Shown piece by piece: positions 1 to 8,166 of a stretch of DNA of 64,000 nt (within the stretch, counting starts at the first letter, position 1; every line of letters starts with the position of its first letter). Position numbers and translations under genes: made by a program. This DNA is from JACMNW01 sp031406155. Lineage in GTDB: Bacteria > Pseudomonadota > Alphaproteobacteria > Rhodobacterales > Rhodobacteraceae. Under the pieces are notes generated by a model. The model did no database searches, had not been told where the DNA came from, and worked only from the letters and a program-made list of their open reading frames with translations. The DNA is taken from the NCBI GenBank assembly GCA_031406155.1, contig JANOGW010000053.1, forward strand, positions 1 to 64,000, read 5' to 3'.

Positions 1-54
1 GAAAGCCGGGTGCCGTCACGGACGGCGTGAAAACTCTTCTTCGATACCGGGTTT

Positions 55-675
55 TCACCCCCACCCATAATTGAAACTTACCGAAATCCGGTCTTCCTCA
101 GCCATATGCAGCGGCACTTCATGCCTTAGCCAGCTTTCCCACAGCAGCACCTCGCCCGCTTCCGGCTCCATATAGACGAAGCTCCGCAGCTCCGACCGCG
201 CCTTGCCCTTACGCGGGGGGGCCGCCATCATCATCGTCAGCCTTGGGTCTTCGAACTTGATCGCACTCGCGCCTTTGGGCATCGTCACATAGGTGGTGCC
301 GGAAATCACGCTATGCGGGTGGATGTGCGATGTATGCACGCCGCCGTAAGGCAGGATGTTCAGCCAAAGGCTATCCAGCTTGATCGCCTTACCGCCCAGA
401 TCAAATTCCAGATCCTTGGCAAAGGCCGCCACATGCTTGTCCAGACATTTCACCAGCGCCTTGAACACCGGAAACCGCCACGGCAGATCGGACAGCGACG
501 CATAGCTGGTGTAGCCGGGGTAGCCGTGCTTGACGCACCACTTCTGCCCTGCCTCATCATCCTCGGCGATCGACAGGCAGGCGGCTTCCAACTCCTCCAG
601 ATCCGGTGCCTTGCCGACCTCAGACAGGGCGGCGCGGTAGAGGCGGGTCACGAACAGTGAATTTATGTTTGACAT
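55..675 (-). CDS. 2OG-Fe(II) oxygenase-like protein (TIGR02466-type)
   Basis: A 206-residue protein resembling the TIGR02466 group of putative 2-oxoglutarate/Fe(II)-dependent oxygenases, cytoplasmic and of unknown substrate. The C-terminal half carries the double-stranded beta-helix signs: HTSHIHPHS (candidate first His ligand), a middle strand with IKFEDPR, then LLWESWLRHEVP (candidate distal His) followed by RISVSFNYGWG, where the Arg would hold the co-substrate carboxylate. The N-terminal 60 residues are helical and acidic. It is the last of five minus-strand genes; 65 bases separate it from the SnoaL-like gene upstream. The family call is from motif recognition. The hydroxylated substrate cannot be inferred. 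Confidence 0.75.
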   Translation of the reverse strand: MSNINSLFVTRLYRAALSEVGKAPDLEELEAACLSIAEDDEAGQKWCVKHGYPGYTSYASLSDLPWRFPVFKALVKCLDKHVAAFAKDLEFDLGGKAIKLDSLWLNILPYGGVHTSHIHPHSVISGTTYVTMPKGASAIKFEDPRLTMMMAAPPRKGKARSELRSFVYMEPEAGEVLLWESWLRHEVPLHMAEEDRISVSFNYGWG

Positions 676-740
676 GGGCCTGTCATAGCAAACCGCACGG
701 GGCAGGGCGAGGGGGTTTCAAAGGCGTCTAAAACACTCAC

Positions 741-1121
741 CTAGCCGCCCTCAACAATCTTCCAATACGAATCCTTGCACGTCACCAACCCGTCCCGGAA
801 GGTGTACAAATCGCAGCCGCAAACCTCCAATCGGTGCCCGCCCTTGGTGGTGCCCGTCAGCACCCATTTCGAAATGCCAGTCTGCCGATCCGCATCCACA
901 AAATGCGCCTCATCGCCGTAATGCACGTCTGGCAGGCCTGCAAACCTCGACGCCAACCCCTGCCGCACCGCCTGCTGCCCCTCAAGCCGCGTGCCCCAGG
1001 GCTGCGGCCCCCTCGGCATCTGCAAAACGCAATCCTCGGCAAAAAATCCCATGATCTGATCAAGATCATGCGCGTTAAACGCATCACATAGCCCGGTCAG
1101 CTTGTCGCGAATATCTGCCAT
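741..1121 (-). CDS. SnoaL-like / NTF2-fold protein
   Basis: A 126-residue protein beginning MADIRDKLTGLCDAFNAHD. The start at 1121 is preceded by a strong GGAGGGG ribosome site; a longer reading exists but its extra 50 residues are Arg-rich and implausible. The sequence has the NTF2/SnoaL plan: an N-terminal helix ending in NAHDLDQIMGFFAEDC, then a curved sheet with GRxxGxxAVRxG-like residues, ending in DLYTFRDGLVTCKDSYWKI. Such proteins are small cytoplasmic enzymes (isomerases, hydrolases) or binding proteins. No catalytic dyad can be assigned with confidence. It sits 52 bases after the YdeI-like gene on the same strand. Confidence 0.75.
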   Translation of the reverse strand: MADIRDKLTGLCDAFNAHDLDQIMGFFAEDCVLQMPRGPQPWGTRLEGQQAVRQGLASRFAGLPDVHYGDEAHFVDADRQTGISKWVLTGTTKGGHRLEVCGCDLYTFRDGLVTCKDSYWKIVEGG

Positions 1122-1173
1122 GCTCCCCTCCCGCCAGCCATACGTACAACAAGCGCACAAAACCCGCCCACCG

Positions 1174-1794
1174 CTAATACTCGTCCGCGCCCTTGCCCTG
1201 CATGATCTTAGCACGGAATTTGACAACGCGTGCCACCCGCGTCGCACTCGCCTTCGCCGACGCCAAGGCAATCACATAGCTATTCTGCCGCCCCGGCGTC
1301 AGTGCTGCAAACGCTTCTGCCAAATCAGGATCACTGTCCAAAGCATCGACCAACTCGTCCGGCAGCTCAATATCGCGCACTTCTTTCGGTGCCGTGATGC
1401 CCGCCCGCGCATAGCCCACAGCCTCGGCCAGATAGGCGCGGATCACAGCCTCCCGCGCCATCACCTGCGCATTATCCGTAAACCGGATCATATTTGGCGT
1501 TCGCGTATTCGGCCCCTGCCGCTCCATTACCCCATCGGGGTCCGTCATCAGCCCTGCATTGAAAAACGTCAGCCGGAAATCACCCCGAAATGCCCCAAAG
1601 ATCACAATATTGCGCCCGGCAGCCATATAACACGGATGCCCCCATTTCACCGTTTCCGTCAGTCCCGCCGCCAGACATAGCGTGCGCAAATCCGCCAGCC
1701 CCCGCGCCCAAAGCTTGGTCGAGCAGTCCGCCGTATCAAACCGGTCACACCGCCCGCAGCCTTTGGAAAAGTAGTCCTTAATGTCTGTGATCAT
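1174..1794 (-). CDS. YdeI/DUF1801-like protein
   Basis: A 206-residue protein of the YdeI (OmpD-associated)/DUF1801 type, called bacteriocin-protection proteins in some annotations. The N-terminal half matches the DUF1801 fold (KWGHPCYMAAGRNIVIFGAF, then FFNAGLMTDPDGVMERQG). The C-terminal part has the helical YdeI tail (LPDELVDALDSDPDLAEAFAALTPGRQNSYV). The ATG at 1794 has a GGGGT site 6-8 bases upstream; a TTG at 1809 would add five residues and is less likely. Role unknown. The family contains stress- and antibiotic-resistance-linked members, but nothing here shows which. Confidence 0.75.
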   Translation of the reverse strand: MITDIKDYFSKGCGRCDRFDTADCSTKLWARGLADLRTLCLAAGLTETVKWGHPCYMAAGRNIVIFGAFRGDFRLTFFNAGLMTDPDGVMERQGPNTRTPNMIRFTDNAQVMAREAVIRAYLAEAVGYARAGITAPKEVRDIELPDELVDALDSDPDLAEAFAALTPGRQNSYVIALASAKASATRVARVVKFRAKIMQGKGADEY

Positions 1795-1830
1795 GGTGTT
1801 ACCCCGCAATCAAGAACGTCTGCTCCAAAA

Positions 1831-2706
1831 TTACCGCGCGACATCCTTATGAATAATCACATCGGTCTGCGGATAGGCTGCCAGAATTGCCCGCCGCAGG
1901 CCCGCGCCGATGTCATGTGCTTCGCGCAGGGTCTGGTCGCCGTCCAGTTCGATATGCAGGTTCACGAACACCCGGCTGCCGGCCATACGGGTTTTCAGGT
2001 CGTGATGGCCATGCACCCCCGGCCAACCCGCCGCAATCGCCGCAATGCCTGCCACCAATGCCGGGTCCGCCCGCCGGTCCATCAGCGCGTCCCACGCCCC
2101 CTTGCCGATCCGCACCGACCCCAGCGCCAGCAATCCAGCAGCCCCCAGCGCCACCACGCTGTCGATCTGCCCCATGCCGAACTGCCGTGACGCCCAAAGT
2201 GAAGCGATAGCACCGATGTTGGGCAGTAGATCGCCCAGATAATGCAGCCGGTCGGCGTGGACCACGCGGTTGCCGGTTCGCCGGGCCACGCGTCCCTGCC
2301 ACACAATCAGCGCCAGCGTGAGTGCGACCGACACGGCCATCACAGCCATCCCACGCCCTTCGGCCTGCAACGTTGCCTTCGCTGGGTCCAGTAGCCGCGC
2401 CACCGCCGCTGCCGCAATCACCAAAGCCGAGATCAAGATGAACAGCGCCTGCCCTAATGCCGCCAGATCCTCGGCCGAGGTATGGCCAAACGCATGATCC
2501 TCATCCGCCGGTTTAGCGGCGTACCAGATCGCTGCCATCGCGCCCAGCGAGATCATCAGATCCATACAAGAATCTGCTAGTGAGGCCGCCACTGAAAGTG
2601 CCCCGGTGGTACCCAGCGCCCACAACTTCAGCACAACCAGCGCGGCCGCTACAGCCACCGATGCCAACGCCGCCGACAGGTTAAGGCGCACCGCCGATGC
2701 AGACAT
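1831..2706 (-). CDS. Cation diffusion facilitator metal exporter
   Basis: A 291-residue inner-membrane protein of the CDF family (FieF/CzcD type), which exports divalent cations such as Zn, Fe, Co or Cd in exchange for protons. Membrane segments fill about residues 12-215. The metal-site pairs are visible: DSCMD in the second segment (DxxxD) and HYLGD in the fifth (HxxxD). The cytoplasmic loop HAFGHTSAEDLAAL follows the second segment as expected. The C-terminal domain (about 220-291) has the ferredoxin-like signature HHDLKTRMAGSRVFVNLHIE. The DxxxD/HxxxD pattern favours Zn or Fe but does not decide between them. It follows the SH3-domain gene by 21 bases. Confidence 0.9.
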   Translation of the reverse strand: MSASAVRLNLSAALASVAVAAALVVLKLWALGTTGALSVAASLADSCMDLMISLGAMAAIWYAAKPADEDHAFGHTSAEDLAALGQALFILISALVIAAAAVARLLDPAKATLQAEGRGMAVMAVSVALTLALIVWQGRVARRTGNRVVHADRLHYLGDLLPNIGAIASLWASRQFGMGQIDSVVALGAAGLLALGSVRIGKGAWDALMDRRADPALVAGIAAIAAGWPGVHGHHDLKTRMAGSRVFVNLHIELDGDQTLREAHDIGAGLRRAILAAYPQTDVIIHKDVAR

Positions 2707-2727
2707 CAGACCGCATCCGCCAAGGCG

Positions 2728-3234
2728 TCATTCGACCACTTCATCCGGCTCGATCCCCCACAAATCCGCCTTCAGGATCCAGCCTTTGCTGCCGTCTACC
2801 GTAACCCGGCACCAGTCCACGTTGCATTCCAGCAACCGCCCGATGACGCCGCGTTCCGCCTGAAATGTCACATCTGCCGCGGCGTCCGCGGTGCCGCGAA
2901 ATTCTGCCATATCGGTTTGTACCAGCACCGACCGCGCGCCTGACAGCATGGCATATTGCACCCAGCCGCCCTCGCCTGTGGCATCTTCCACGCGCCGCCA
3001 ATGTTCATATTCCGCCGTGATCCGCAGTGGCATGCCCGCCCGTGTGAACACCCAGTCGATGCGGTGCGTCAAACCCGGCCCGCGCCGGACATTGACCTCG
3101 CCCTTCTTCAACGTCACGAACCGTGGCAGCGGCAGGTTCGTTACCGTGCCCTTGACCGGAACAGCCGCCGTTTCAGCCGCTAACGCGCCGCCCAACACCA
3201 GCAAGACCGCTGCAATCCAGATGCATTTCATCAT
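2728..3234 (-). CDS. Secreted SH3-domain protein
   Basis: A 168-residue exported protein. The start at 3234 gives a compact signal peptide (KCIWIAAVLLVLGGALAAE) with cleavage expected after Ala-Ala-Ala. The mature part has two bacterial SH3-like (SH3_3/DUF1058-type) units. The first is KKGEVNVRRGPGLTHRIDWVF followed by WRRVEDATGEGGWV; the second ends in WCRVTVDGSKGWILKADLWG. Such domains usually bind peptidoglycan or modulate envelope enzymes. It is the first gene of the minus-strand group, divergent from the dehydrogenase at 3331, so the 96-base gap between them should hold two promoters. Confidence 0.8.
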   Translation of the reverse strand: MMKCIWIAAVLLVLGGALAAETAAVPVKGTVTNLPLPRFVTLKKGEVNVRRGPGLTHRIDWVFTRAGMPLRITAEYEHWRRVEDATGEGGWVQYAMLSGARSVLVQTDMAEFRGTADAAADVTFQAERGVIGRLLECNVDWCRVTVDGSKGWILKADLWGIEPDEVVE

Positions 3235-3330
3235 TGCCCGTGTGTCCCAATAACCCGGGGCTTGTATCACACCCCGCTTGCCGTCACCTTGCCATTACTG
3301 ACTGTGATTTGGAAGTGTTGGGAGGATACA

Positions 3331-4317
3331 ATGCCCGCAGCCCGGCTGACTGTTGTTGTTACGCGACGCTTGCCCGATGCGGTGGAAACCCGCATGAAAG
3401 AGTTGTTCGATGTCGAACTGCGCGATCCCGATACGCGCATGACCCGGGATGATATTGCCGCTGCCATGCGCCGTGCTGATGTGCTGGTGCCAAACCTGAC
3501 AGACGTGATTGATGCCGGTATGCTGGCGCAGGCGGGTGAAAAGCTGAAACTCATCGCCAACTATGGGTCGGGGGTCGATCACATCGATGTGGCCTCGGCT
3601 CGCCAGCGCGGCATTCTAGTCTCCAACACCCCTGGCGTGGTTACTGAAGATACTGCCGACATGACACTTGCGCTGATCCTTGCCGTTACCCGCCGCATCC
3701 CAGAAGGCCTTGCCGAAATGCAGGCTGGTGAATGGCAGGGCTGGTCCCCCATGGCCCACCTTGGCGGTCGTATCGGTGGCCGCCGCTTGGGCATCCTTGG
3801 AATGGGCCGCATCGGGCAGGCCGTCGCCCGCCGCGCCCGCGCCTTCGGGATGCAGATCCACTACCACAACCGCAAACGCCTGCGCCCCGAGGTGGAGGGC
3901 GATCTTGAAGCCACCTATTGGGAAAGCCTCGATCAGATGGTCGCCCGCATGGATATCCTGTCGATCAACTGCCCCCACACCCCAAGCACGTTCCATTTGA
4001 TGAACGCCCGCCGCCTGAAACTGATGAAACTCACCGCCGTCATCGTCAACACATCGCGCGGCGAAGTCATCGACGAAAACGCCCTGACGAGGGGCCTGCG
4101 CGCCGGCGAAATCGCCGGTGCCGGCCTGGACGTCTACGAACGCGGCCACGAGCTAAACCCCCGCCTGCGCGATCTGCCCAACGTCGTGCTGCTGCCGCAT
4201 ATGGGATCGGCGACGCTGGAGGGCCGGGTGGAGATGGGCGAGAAGGTGATCATCAACATCAAGACCTTTGCCGATGGGCATAGGCCCCCGGATCAAGTGG
4301 TGCCGGGGATGTTGTGA
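3331..4317 (+). CDS. D-2-hydroxyacid dehydrogenase (GhrB-like glyoxylate/hydroxypyruvate reductase)
   Basis: A 328-residue NAD(P)H-dependent 2-hydroxyacid dehydrogenase. The ATG at 3331 is set by GGAGG six bases upstream; a longer in-frame reading from 3262 is not needed. The Rossmann motif is GILGMGRIGQAVARRARAFG. The catalytic residues fall in NTSRGEVID (Arg), LDVYE (Glu) and PHMGS (His). The sequence resembles the glyoxylate reductase branch (GhrB/GyaR) more than lactate or phosphoglycerate enzymes, because there is no ACT domain and the length fits. Its stop overlaps the start of the next gene (TGATG), implying co-transcription. Confidence 0.85.
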   Translation: MPAARLTVVVTRRLPDAVETRMKELFDVELRDPDTRMTRDDIAAAMRRADVLVPNLTDVIDAGMLAQAGEKLKLIANYGSGVDHIDVASARQRGILVSNTPGVVTEDTADMTLALILAVTRRIPEGLAEMQAGEWQGWSPMAHLGGRIGGRRLGILGMGRIGQAVARRARAFGMQIHYHNRKRLRPEVEGDLEATYWESLDQMVARMDILSINCPHTPSTFHLMNARRLKLMKLTAVIVNTSRGEVIDENALTRGLRAGEIAGAGLDVYERGHELNPRLRDLPNVVLLPHMGSATLEGRVEMGEKVIINIKTFADGHRPPDQVVPGML

Positions 4318-4793
4318 TGCGTTGTAGGGTGCGCATTTATTTTGCACCAGTTGTGCTTATTTGTGCATGCTTGCTGCAGGCTCCATCCGCAATGGCAGAG
4401 AGTTTGAGTGAGAATTGCTCGAAAGTTGCCTTTACTGAATCAAGCTTTGATCCACCAGATTGGTTTGGCCGCTTTCTTTTTTCCTTTGAGCGGGATGTCG
4501 CGTTGGCCTTTCCAATAGGTTCCGATGCGGCAGTTTTGAAGGATTGGCTCGCCGAGGAAAGGTTTGGTTTCTATGGTATGAGTTATTTGGAGTCTGCGTT
4601 CGTTGACGAACCTGATGAGTCCTCACGGACCTCTGAGCGTATAAAAAATGACCAAAGGATAAACCTCGCGTCATCAAGCTGGAACACCATTTGCGGTGGG
4701 ATTAGCTTCTCAGTTGGTTGGGTTGAGAACTCCTGCGCCGCAATCAGTGAAATTTGTGCAGATGTTGAGTATTGTCAGTTCGATCTGCCTTAG
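4317..4793 (+). CDS. Secreted hypothetical protein, AT-rich ORFan
   Basis: A 158-residue protein with no family I recognise. The ATG overlaps the previous stop; a GTG three bases earlier is the alternative. An N-terminal signal peptide is clear (about residues 1-27, ending in QAPSAMAE), so the product should be periplasmic or secreted. The mature part has six cysteines, most near the C-terminus (NTICGG, ENSCAAISEICADVEYCQF), suggesting disulfides. Two 60-base lines counted inside it are 45-48% GC, while a line of the upstream dehydrogenase is 67%. Its first codons lie in a dispersed repeat (4324-4348). Composition and position suggest a recent acquisition or a young gene. Confidence 0.6.
   Translation: MRCRVRIYFAPVVLICACLLQAPSAMAESLSENCSKVAFTESSFDPPDWFGRFLFSFERDVALAFPIGSDAAVLKDWLAEERFGFYGMSYLESAFVDEPDESSRTSERIKNDQRINLASSSWNTICGGISFSVGWVENSCAAISEICADVEYCQFDLP
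4324..4348 (+). repeat. Half copy of the GTAGGGTGCGCATT repeat
   Basis: The 25 bases begin GTAGGGTGCGCATT and end GCACC. They match 21 of 25 positions of one arm of the palindrome at 9561-9623. Only one arm is present here, and it lies inside the first codons of the ORFan at 4317. Confidence 0.6.
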
Positions 4794-4838
4794 TTCTTGG
4801 AGTTGAAGCATAACCCGCGATTTTCCCTCTCTTCCAGC

Positions 4839-4853
4839 GTGGGTTCCACCCAC
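4839..4853. repeat. GTGGGT-TCC-ACCCAC hairpin
   Basis: A perfect 6-bp stem (GTGGGT/ACCCAC) with a 3-base loop, followed by CCTAAGC, lies 45 bases after the ORFan stop and before the aldo/keto reductase. It could end transcription weakly. I also recall similar GTGGGT...ACCCACCCTA units between genes of Rhodobacterales, so it may be a dispersed repeat. Confidence 0.45.
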
Positions 4854-4924
4854 CCTAAGCTGTGCTATCTTTGTTGTGTAGACCGGGGTTCACCCGCCAC
4901 CCACCCCCCCAAAGGCCCCCCACC

Positions 4925-5734
4925 ATGCAAACCCTCCCCCTCCTCGACGCCCACACCATCCCACAACTCGGCTTTGGCCTGTGGCAAGTCTCCGACGCCG
5001 CCCGCACCACGGCGGAGGCCCTGCAAATGGGCTACCGCTTGGTTGACGGTGCCGCGATCTACGGCAACGAGGTCGGCATGGGCCACGGTATCCGCCACTC
5101 CGGCATCCCCCGTGACCAAATTTTCGTCACAACCAAAGTCTGGAACGACCGCCAAGGTTATGACAGCACTCTGCAAGCCGTCTCCGAAAGCCTCGAACGC
5201 TTGGCCCTCGACCGCCTCGATCTGTGCCTGATCCACTGGCCTTGTGCCGCGCAAGACCGTTATGTCGACACATGGCGCGCCCTGATCAAACTGCGGGATG
5301 AAGGCACCATCACCTCGATCGGCGTGTCAAACTTCAACGCCGAACAACTCGACCGCCTGACCGCCGAAAGCGGTGTCACCCCGGTCTTGAACCAGATCGA
5401 GTTGCACCCGCATCTGCAGCAAGCGGCCCTGCGCGCCGCCCACGCCGCACGCGGCATTATCACCCAGAGCTGGACGCCACTGGGACGTGGTCAAGCCTTC
5501 ACCAGCCCGACCATCCAAACCATCGCCAAACGCCTGAACCGCACCCCTGCACAAGTGATCCTGCGCTGGCACAAGGAACTTGGCCTTTCTGCCGTCCCCC
5601 GTTCCAGCCGCACGGCGGGCCTGGCGGAAAACTTCGCGATCAACGATTTCACCCTTTTGGCGGAGGATCACCAAGCCATCGCGGCCCTGGATCAAGGAAA
5701 ACGCACCGGCCCCGATCCCGCAACATTCGCGTAG
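4925..5734 (+). CDS. Aldo/keto reductase (AKR5-like)
   Basis: A 269-residue cytosolic NADPH-dependent aldo/keto reductase of the 2,5-diketo-gluconate reductase/YeaE-like group. The ATG at 4925 begins MQTLPLLDAHTIPQLGFG. The catalytic tetrad is visible: Asp and Tyr in DGAAIYGNE, Lys in FVTTKVW, His in CLIHWP. The cofactor-binding end contains AVPRSSRTAGLAENFAI. It lacks any fused domain and matches the family's usual 265-285 residues. The substrate is a carbonyl of unknown identity. It is convergent with the FAD oxidoreductase that ends at 5767, 32 bases away. Confidence 0.9.
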   Translation: MQTLPLLDAHTIPQLGFGLWQVSDAARTTAEALQMGYRLVDGAAIYGNEVGMGHGIRHSGIPRDQIFVTTKVWNDRQGYDSTLQAVSESLERLALDRLDLCLIHWPCAAQDRYVDTWRALIKLRDEGTITSIGVSNFNAEQLDRLTAESGVTPVLNQIELHPHLQQAALRAAHAARGIITQSWTPLGRGQAFTSPTIQTIAKRLNRTPAQVILRWHKELGLSAVPRSSRTAGLAENFAINDFTLLAEDHQAIAALDQGKRTGPDPATFA

Positions 5735-5766
5735 ATCCTGCGCGGCGGCATTTCCCGAGTCACGCC

Positions 5767-6996
5767 CTAAAAACGACCCGGAGAATAAGCCCGAGTATCG
5801 ACTTCCGGCTCCATCCCCACAACCAAATCCGAGACAATCCGGGCCGTAATCGGTGCCAAGGTCAGCCCGATATGACCATGTCCGAACGCAAGAACAATCT
5901 CATTCCCGCCTTTCGAATATCCGATCACCGGCAAACTATCCGGCATCGATGGGCGAAACCCCATCCATTCGCGATCAGGCTTGCCAAGATCCGGAAAAAT
6001 CCCCCGCGCGCCGTCTTCGATCCGGTCCAGCCGATGCTGCGAAGGTGGCGCTGTCAGCCCGCCCAGTTCCACCGTCCCGGCTACCCGCAGCCGCCCCTCC
6101 ATCGGGCACAGGTAGAAGCCGCGCGAGGTGGGGCAGGCGGGGCGCGACAGGCGGGGCACTTTCATATCCCATTCCAGATGATAGCCCCGTTCGGTATCCA
6201 AGGGCACCCGGTCGCCCACCATCTGCGCCAACTCTCGCGAATGCGCGCCGGCCGCGATCACCACCTGACGCGCCTGCATCTGCAAGCCACCGCCCGACAG
6301 GAACACCCCGCCATCCCGCCGCCCGAGCCAATCCACCCGCGCGCGGATGTGGGGAAGGCCCACTGCAAGCAGGCCCATCATCCGCCCGGGGTCGGTCAGG
6401 AAGACGGCACCCGGAAAGAACGCAGCACCGCCGTCAACGGCACCAAGCCCGGGTTCCAGCTTTGACAGATCATCGGGGGAAATCAGATCGACCTTGATCC
6501 CGAAGCCACGCCGATAGGCCATATCCGCCTCTGCCGCGCGAAAGGCTGCTTTTGTTTCATACAGATACAGGCAGCCGTTTTGTTGCAGAATATCACTGCC
6601 GCCGATTTCGGCCGCCAGTGTCTGCCAACTTTTGCAGGCATCTGCCAGAAGCACGGCCAGTGCCGCCGAATTCCGCTTGGCGGCCCCAGGCAGCGATTGT
6701 CTTGCGAAGCGCGCCAGCCACGGGGCAAGGCTGGGCAGGGCGGCGCGCCGGATCGACAGTGGCGAATTGCGGTCGAACAGCAAGGACGGCAGGTTGCGCA
6801 ACACATCCGGCGTGCCGACCGGTAGAACTGCGTAATCCGCGATGGTGCCGGCATTGCCGTACGACGCGCCCGACCCGGGGGTGCCCGGATCGACCAGCAC
6901 GACATCCCGCCCCAAAGCCATCAGCCGCCGCGCGACGGCAAGGCCGATGACGCCCGCGCCAATGACGGCGACGTCAGTTTTGATCGGCGTGGTCAT
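5767..6996 (-). CDS. FAD-dependent amino-acid oxidoreductase (DadA/DAO family)
   Basis: A 409-residue FAD enzyme of the DAO family. The dinucleotide motif is at the N-terminus (DVAVIGAGVIGLAVARRLMA), followed by GSGASYGNAGTI. The C-terminal flavin contact is MGFRPSMPDSLPVIG with FGHGHIGLTLAPITA. It resembles D-amino-acid dehydrogenase and related glycine or amine oxidases; gene context cannot separate these. It is the last gene of the minus-strand island headed by the amidohydrolase at 11877, only 9 bases after the iron alcohol dehydrogenase. In that setting glycine or a gamma-glutamylated amine is a plausible substrate (inference). Confidence 0.85.
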   Translation of the reverse strand: MTTPIKTDVAVIGAGVIGLAVARRLMALGRDVVLVDPGTPGSGASYGNAGTIADYAVLPVGTPDVLRNLPSLLFDRNSPLSIRRAALPSLAPWLARFARQSLPGAAKRNSAALAVLLADACKSWQTLAAEIGGSDILQQNGCLYLYETKAAFRAAEADMAYRRGFGIKVDLISPDDLSKLEPGLGAVDGGAAFFPGAVFLTDPGRMMGLLAVGLPHIRARVDWLGRRDGGVFLSGGGLQMQARQVVIAAGAHSRELAQMVGDRVPLDTERGYHLEWDMKVPRLSRPACPTSRGFYLCPMEGRLRVAGTVELGGLTAPPSQHRLDRIEDGARGIFPDLGKPDREWMGFRPSMPDSLPVIGYSKGGNEIVLAFGHGHIGLTLAPITARIVSDLVVGMEPEVDTRAYSPGRF

Positions 6997-7005
6997 GCGG
7001 CCCCC

Positions 7006-8166
7006 TTACATGCAGGCCTGATATAGCGCGCGGGTGTTTTCGACCGTCATCAGAACCGGGTTGCCGCCACAGCTTGGGTCTTCTATCGCCATATCGGTCA
7101 TCTCATCCAGCCGGGCCGGATCGACGCCCATCGCGGTCAGGTTGGCGGGAATACTCAACTCCGCGCGCAGCGCCATGATGCGGGCTCGAAAGCCATCAAA
7201 GCCGCCCGGAATGCCGATATAGGCGGCGGCGCGTTCGATCAGGCTTTCGATGGCGGGGCGGTTGAAGTCCAGCACCATCGGCATGACCACGCCGTTGGTT
7301 GTGCCATGGTGGGTGCCATAAATGGCCCCGACCGGATGGCTGAGGGAATGGATCGCACCAAGGCCTTTCTGGAACGCGGTCGCCCCCATGGCGGCTGCCG
7401 ACATCATATGTGCACGGGCGTCAAGATCATCAGGGCTGCCGTAAACGCGGGGCAGGTTTTCGAATGCCAGACGCATGCCCTCCAGGGCGATACCCTGTGC
7501 CATCGGGTGATAATGCGGGCTGCAATACGCCTCCAGACAATGGGCCAAGGCGTCCATCCCGGTGCCGGCGGTGATAAACTTCGGCATCCCCACGGTCAGT
7601 GCCGGATCGCAGATCACCACGGCGGGCATCAGTTTGGGGTGCCAGATGATCTTTTTCTTGTGCGTAGCCGAATTGGTCAGAACGCCGGCTGCGCCCACCT
7701 CGGACCCGGTTCCGGCAGTGGTGGGCACCGCGATGGTGCGGATGATTTTCGATGCATCGGCCCGCGTCCACCAATCACCGATATCTTCCATTTCCCAAAC
7801 GGTTAGCCCGGGCTTTTGATGTGCCATCAGAGCAATCATCTTGCCCAGATCAAGCGCCGATCCCCCACCAAAGCCGATGATACCGTCGTGGCCGCCTGCC
7901 CGATAGGCGGCGATGCCCATTGCCAGGTTTGCCTCGGTCGGGTTTGCGTCCACCTGCGAGAATACGGCCCGCCCAAGGCCATCCGCCGCCAGTCCGTCAA
8001 GGGCTGCGGCAGTGATTGGCAGGGCGGCTAGCGCCTTGTCGGTGACCAGCAGAGGCTTCTTGATGCCGACCGCCTTGCAGTGATCGGCCAGTTCGGCAAC
8101 CCGCCCCACCCCGAATTTGATGGCCGTCGGATAGGACCAGTTCCGGTTTGGTACTGAATGGGTCAT
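7006..8166 (-). CDS. Iron-containing alcohol dehydrogenase
   Basis: A 386-residue group III (Fe-ADH) dehydrogenase. The NAD-binding motif is IIGFGGGSALDLGK. The metal ligands fall in GMDALAHCLEAY (Asp, His), SLSHPVGA (His) and GTHHGTTNG (His), all present. The ATG at 8166 overlaps the aldehyde dehydrogenase stop as ATGA, so the two are translationally coupled. An alcohol plus aldehyde dehydrogenase pair oxidises a hydroxyl to a carboxylate. Beside a glutamine-synthetase-like ligase this suggests a gamma-glutamylated amino alcohol as substrate (inference). Confidence 0.9.
   Translation of the reverse strand: MTHSVPNRNWSYPTAIKFGVGRVAELADHCKAVGIKKPLLVTDKALAALPITAAALDGLAADGLGRAVFSQVDANPTEANLAMGIAAYRAGGHDGIIGFGGGSALDLGKMIALMAHQKPGLTVWEMEDIGDWWTRADASKIIRTIAVPTTAGTGSEVGAAGVLTNSATHKKKIIWHPKLMPAVVICDPALTVGMPKFITAGTGMDALAHCLEAYCSPHYHPMAQGIALEGMRLAFENLPRVYGSPDDLDARAHMMSAAAMGATAFQKGLGAIHSLSHPVGAIYGTHHGTTNGVVMPMVLDFNRPAIESLIERAAAYIGIPGGFDGFRARIMALRAELSIPANLTAMGVDPARLDEMTDMAIEDPSCGGNPVLMTVENTRALYQACM

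Noticed and set aside
5767..6996. Assigning the FAD enzyme specifically as PuuB or DadA
   Set aside because: Motifs fit the whole DAO family; nothing in the sequence separates these, so only the family is stated.
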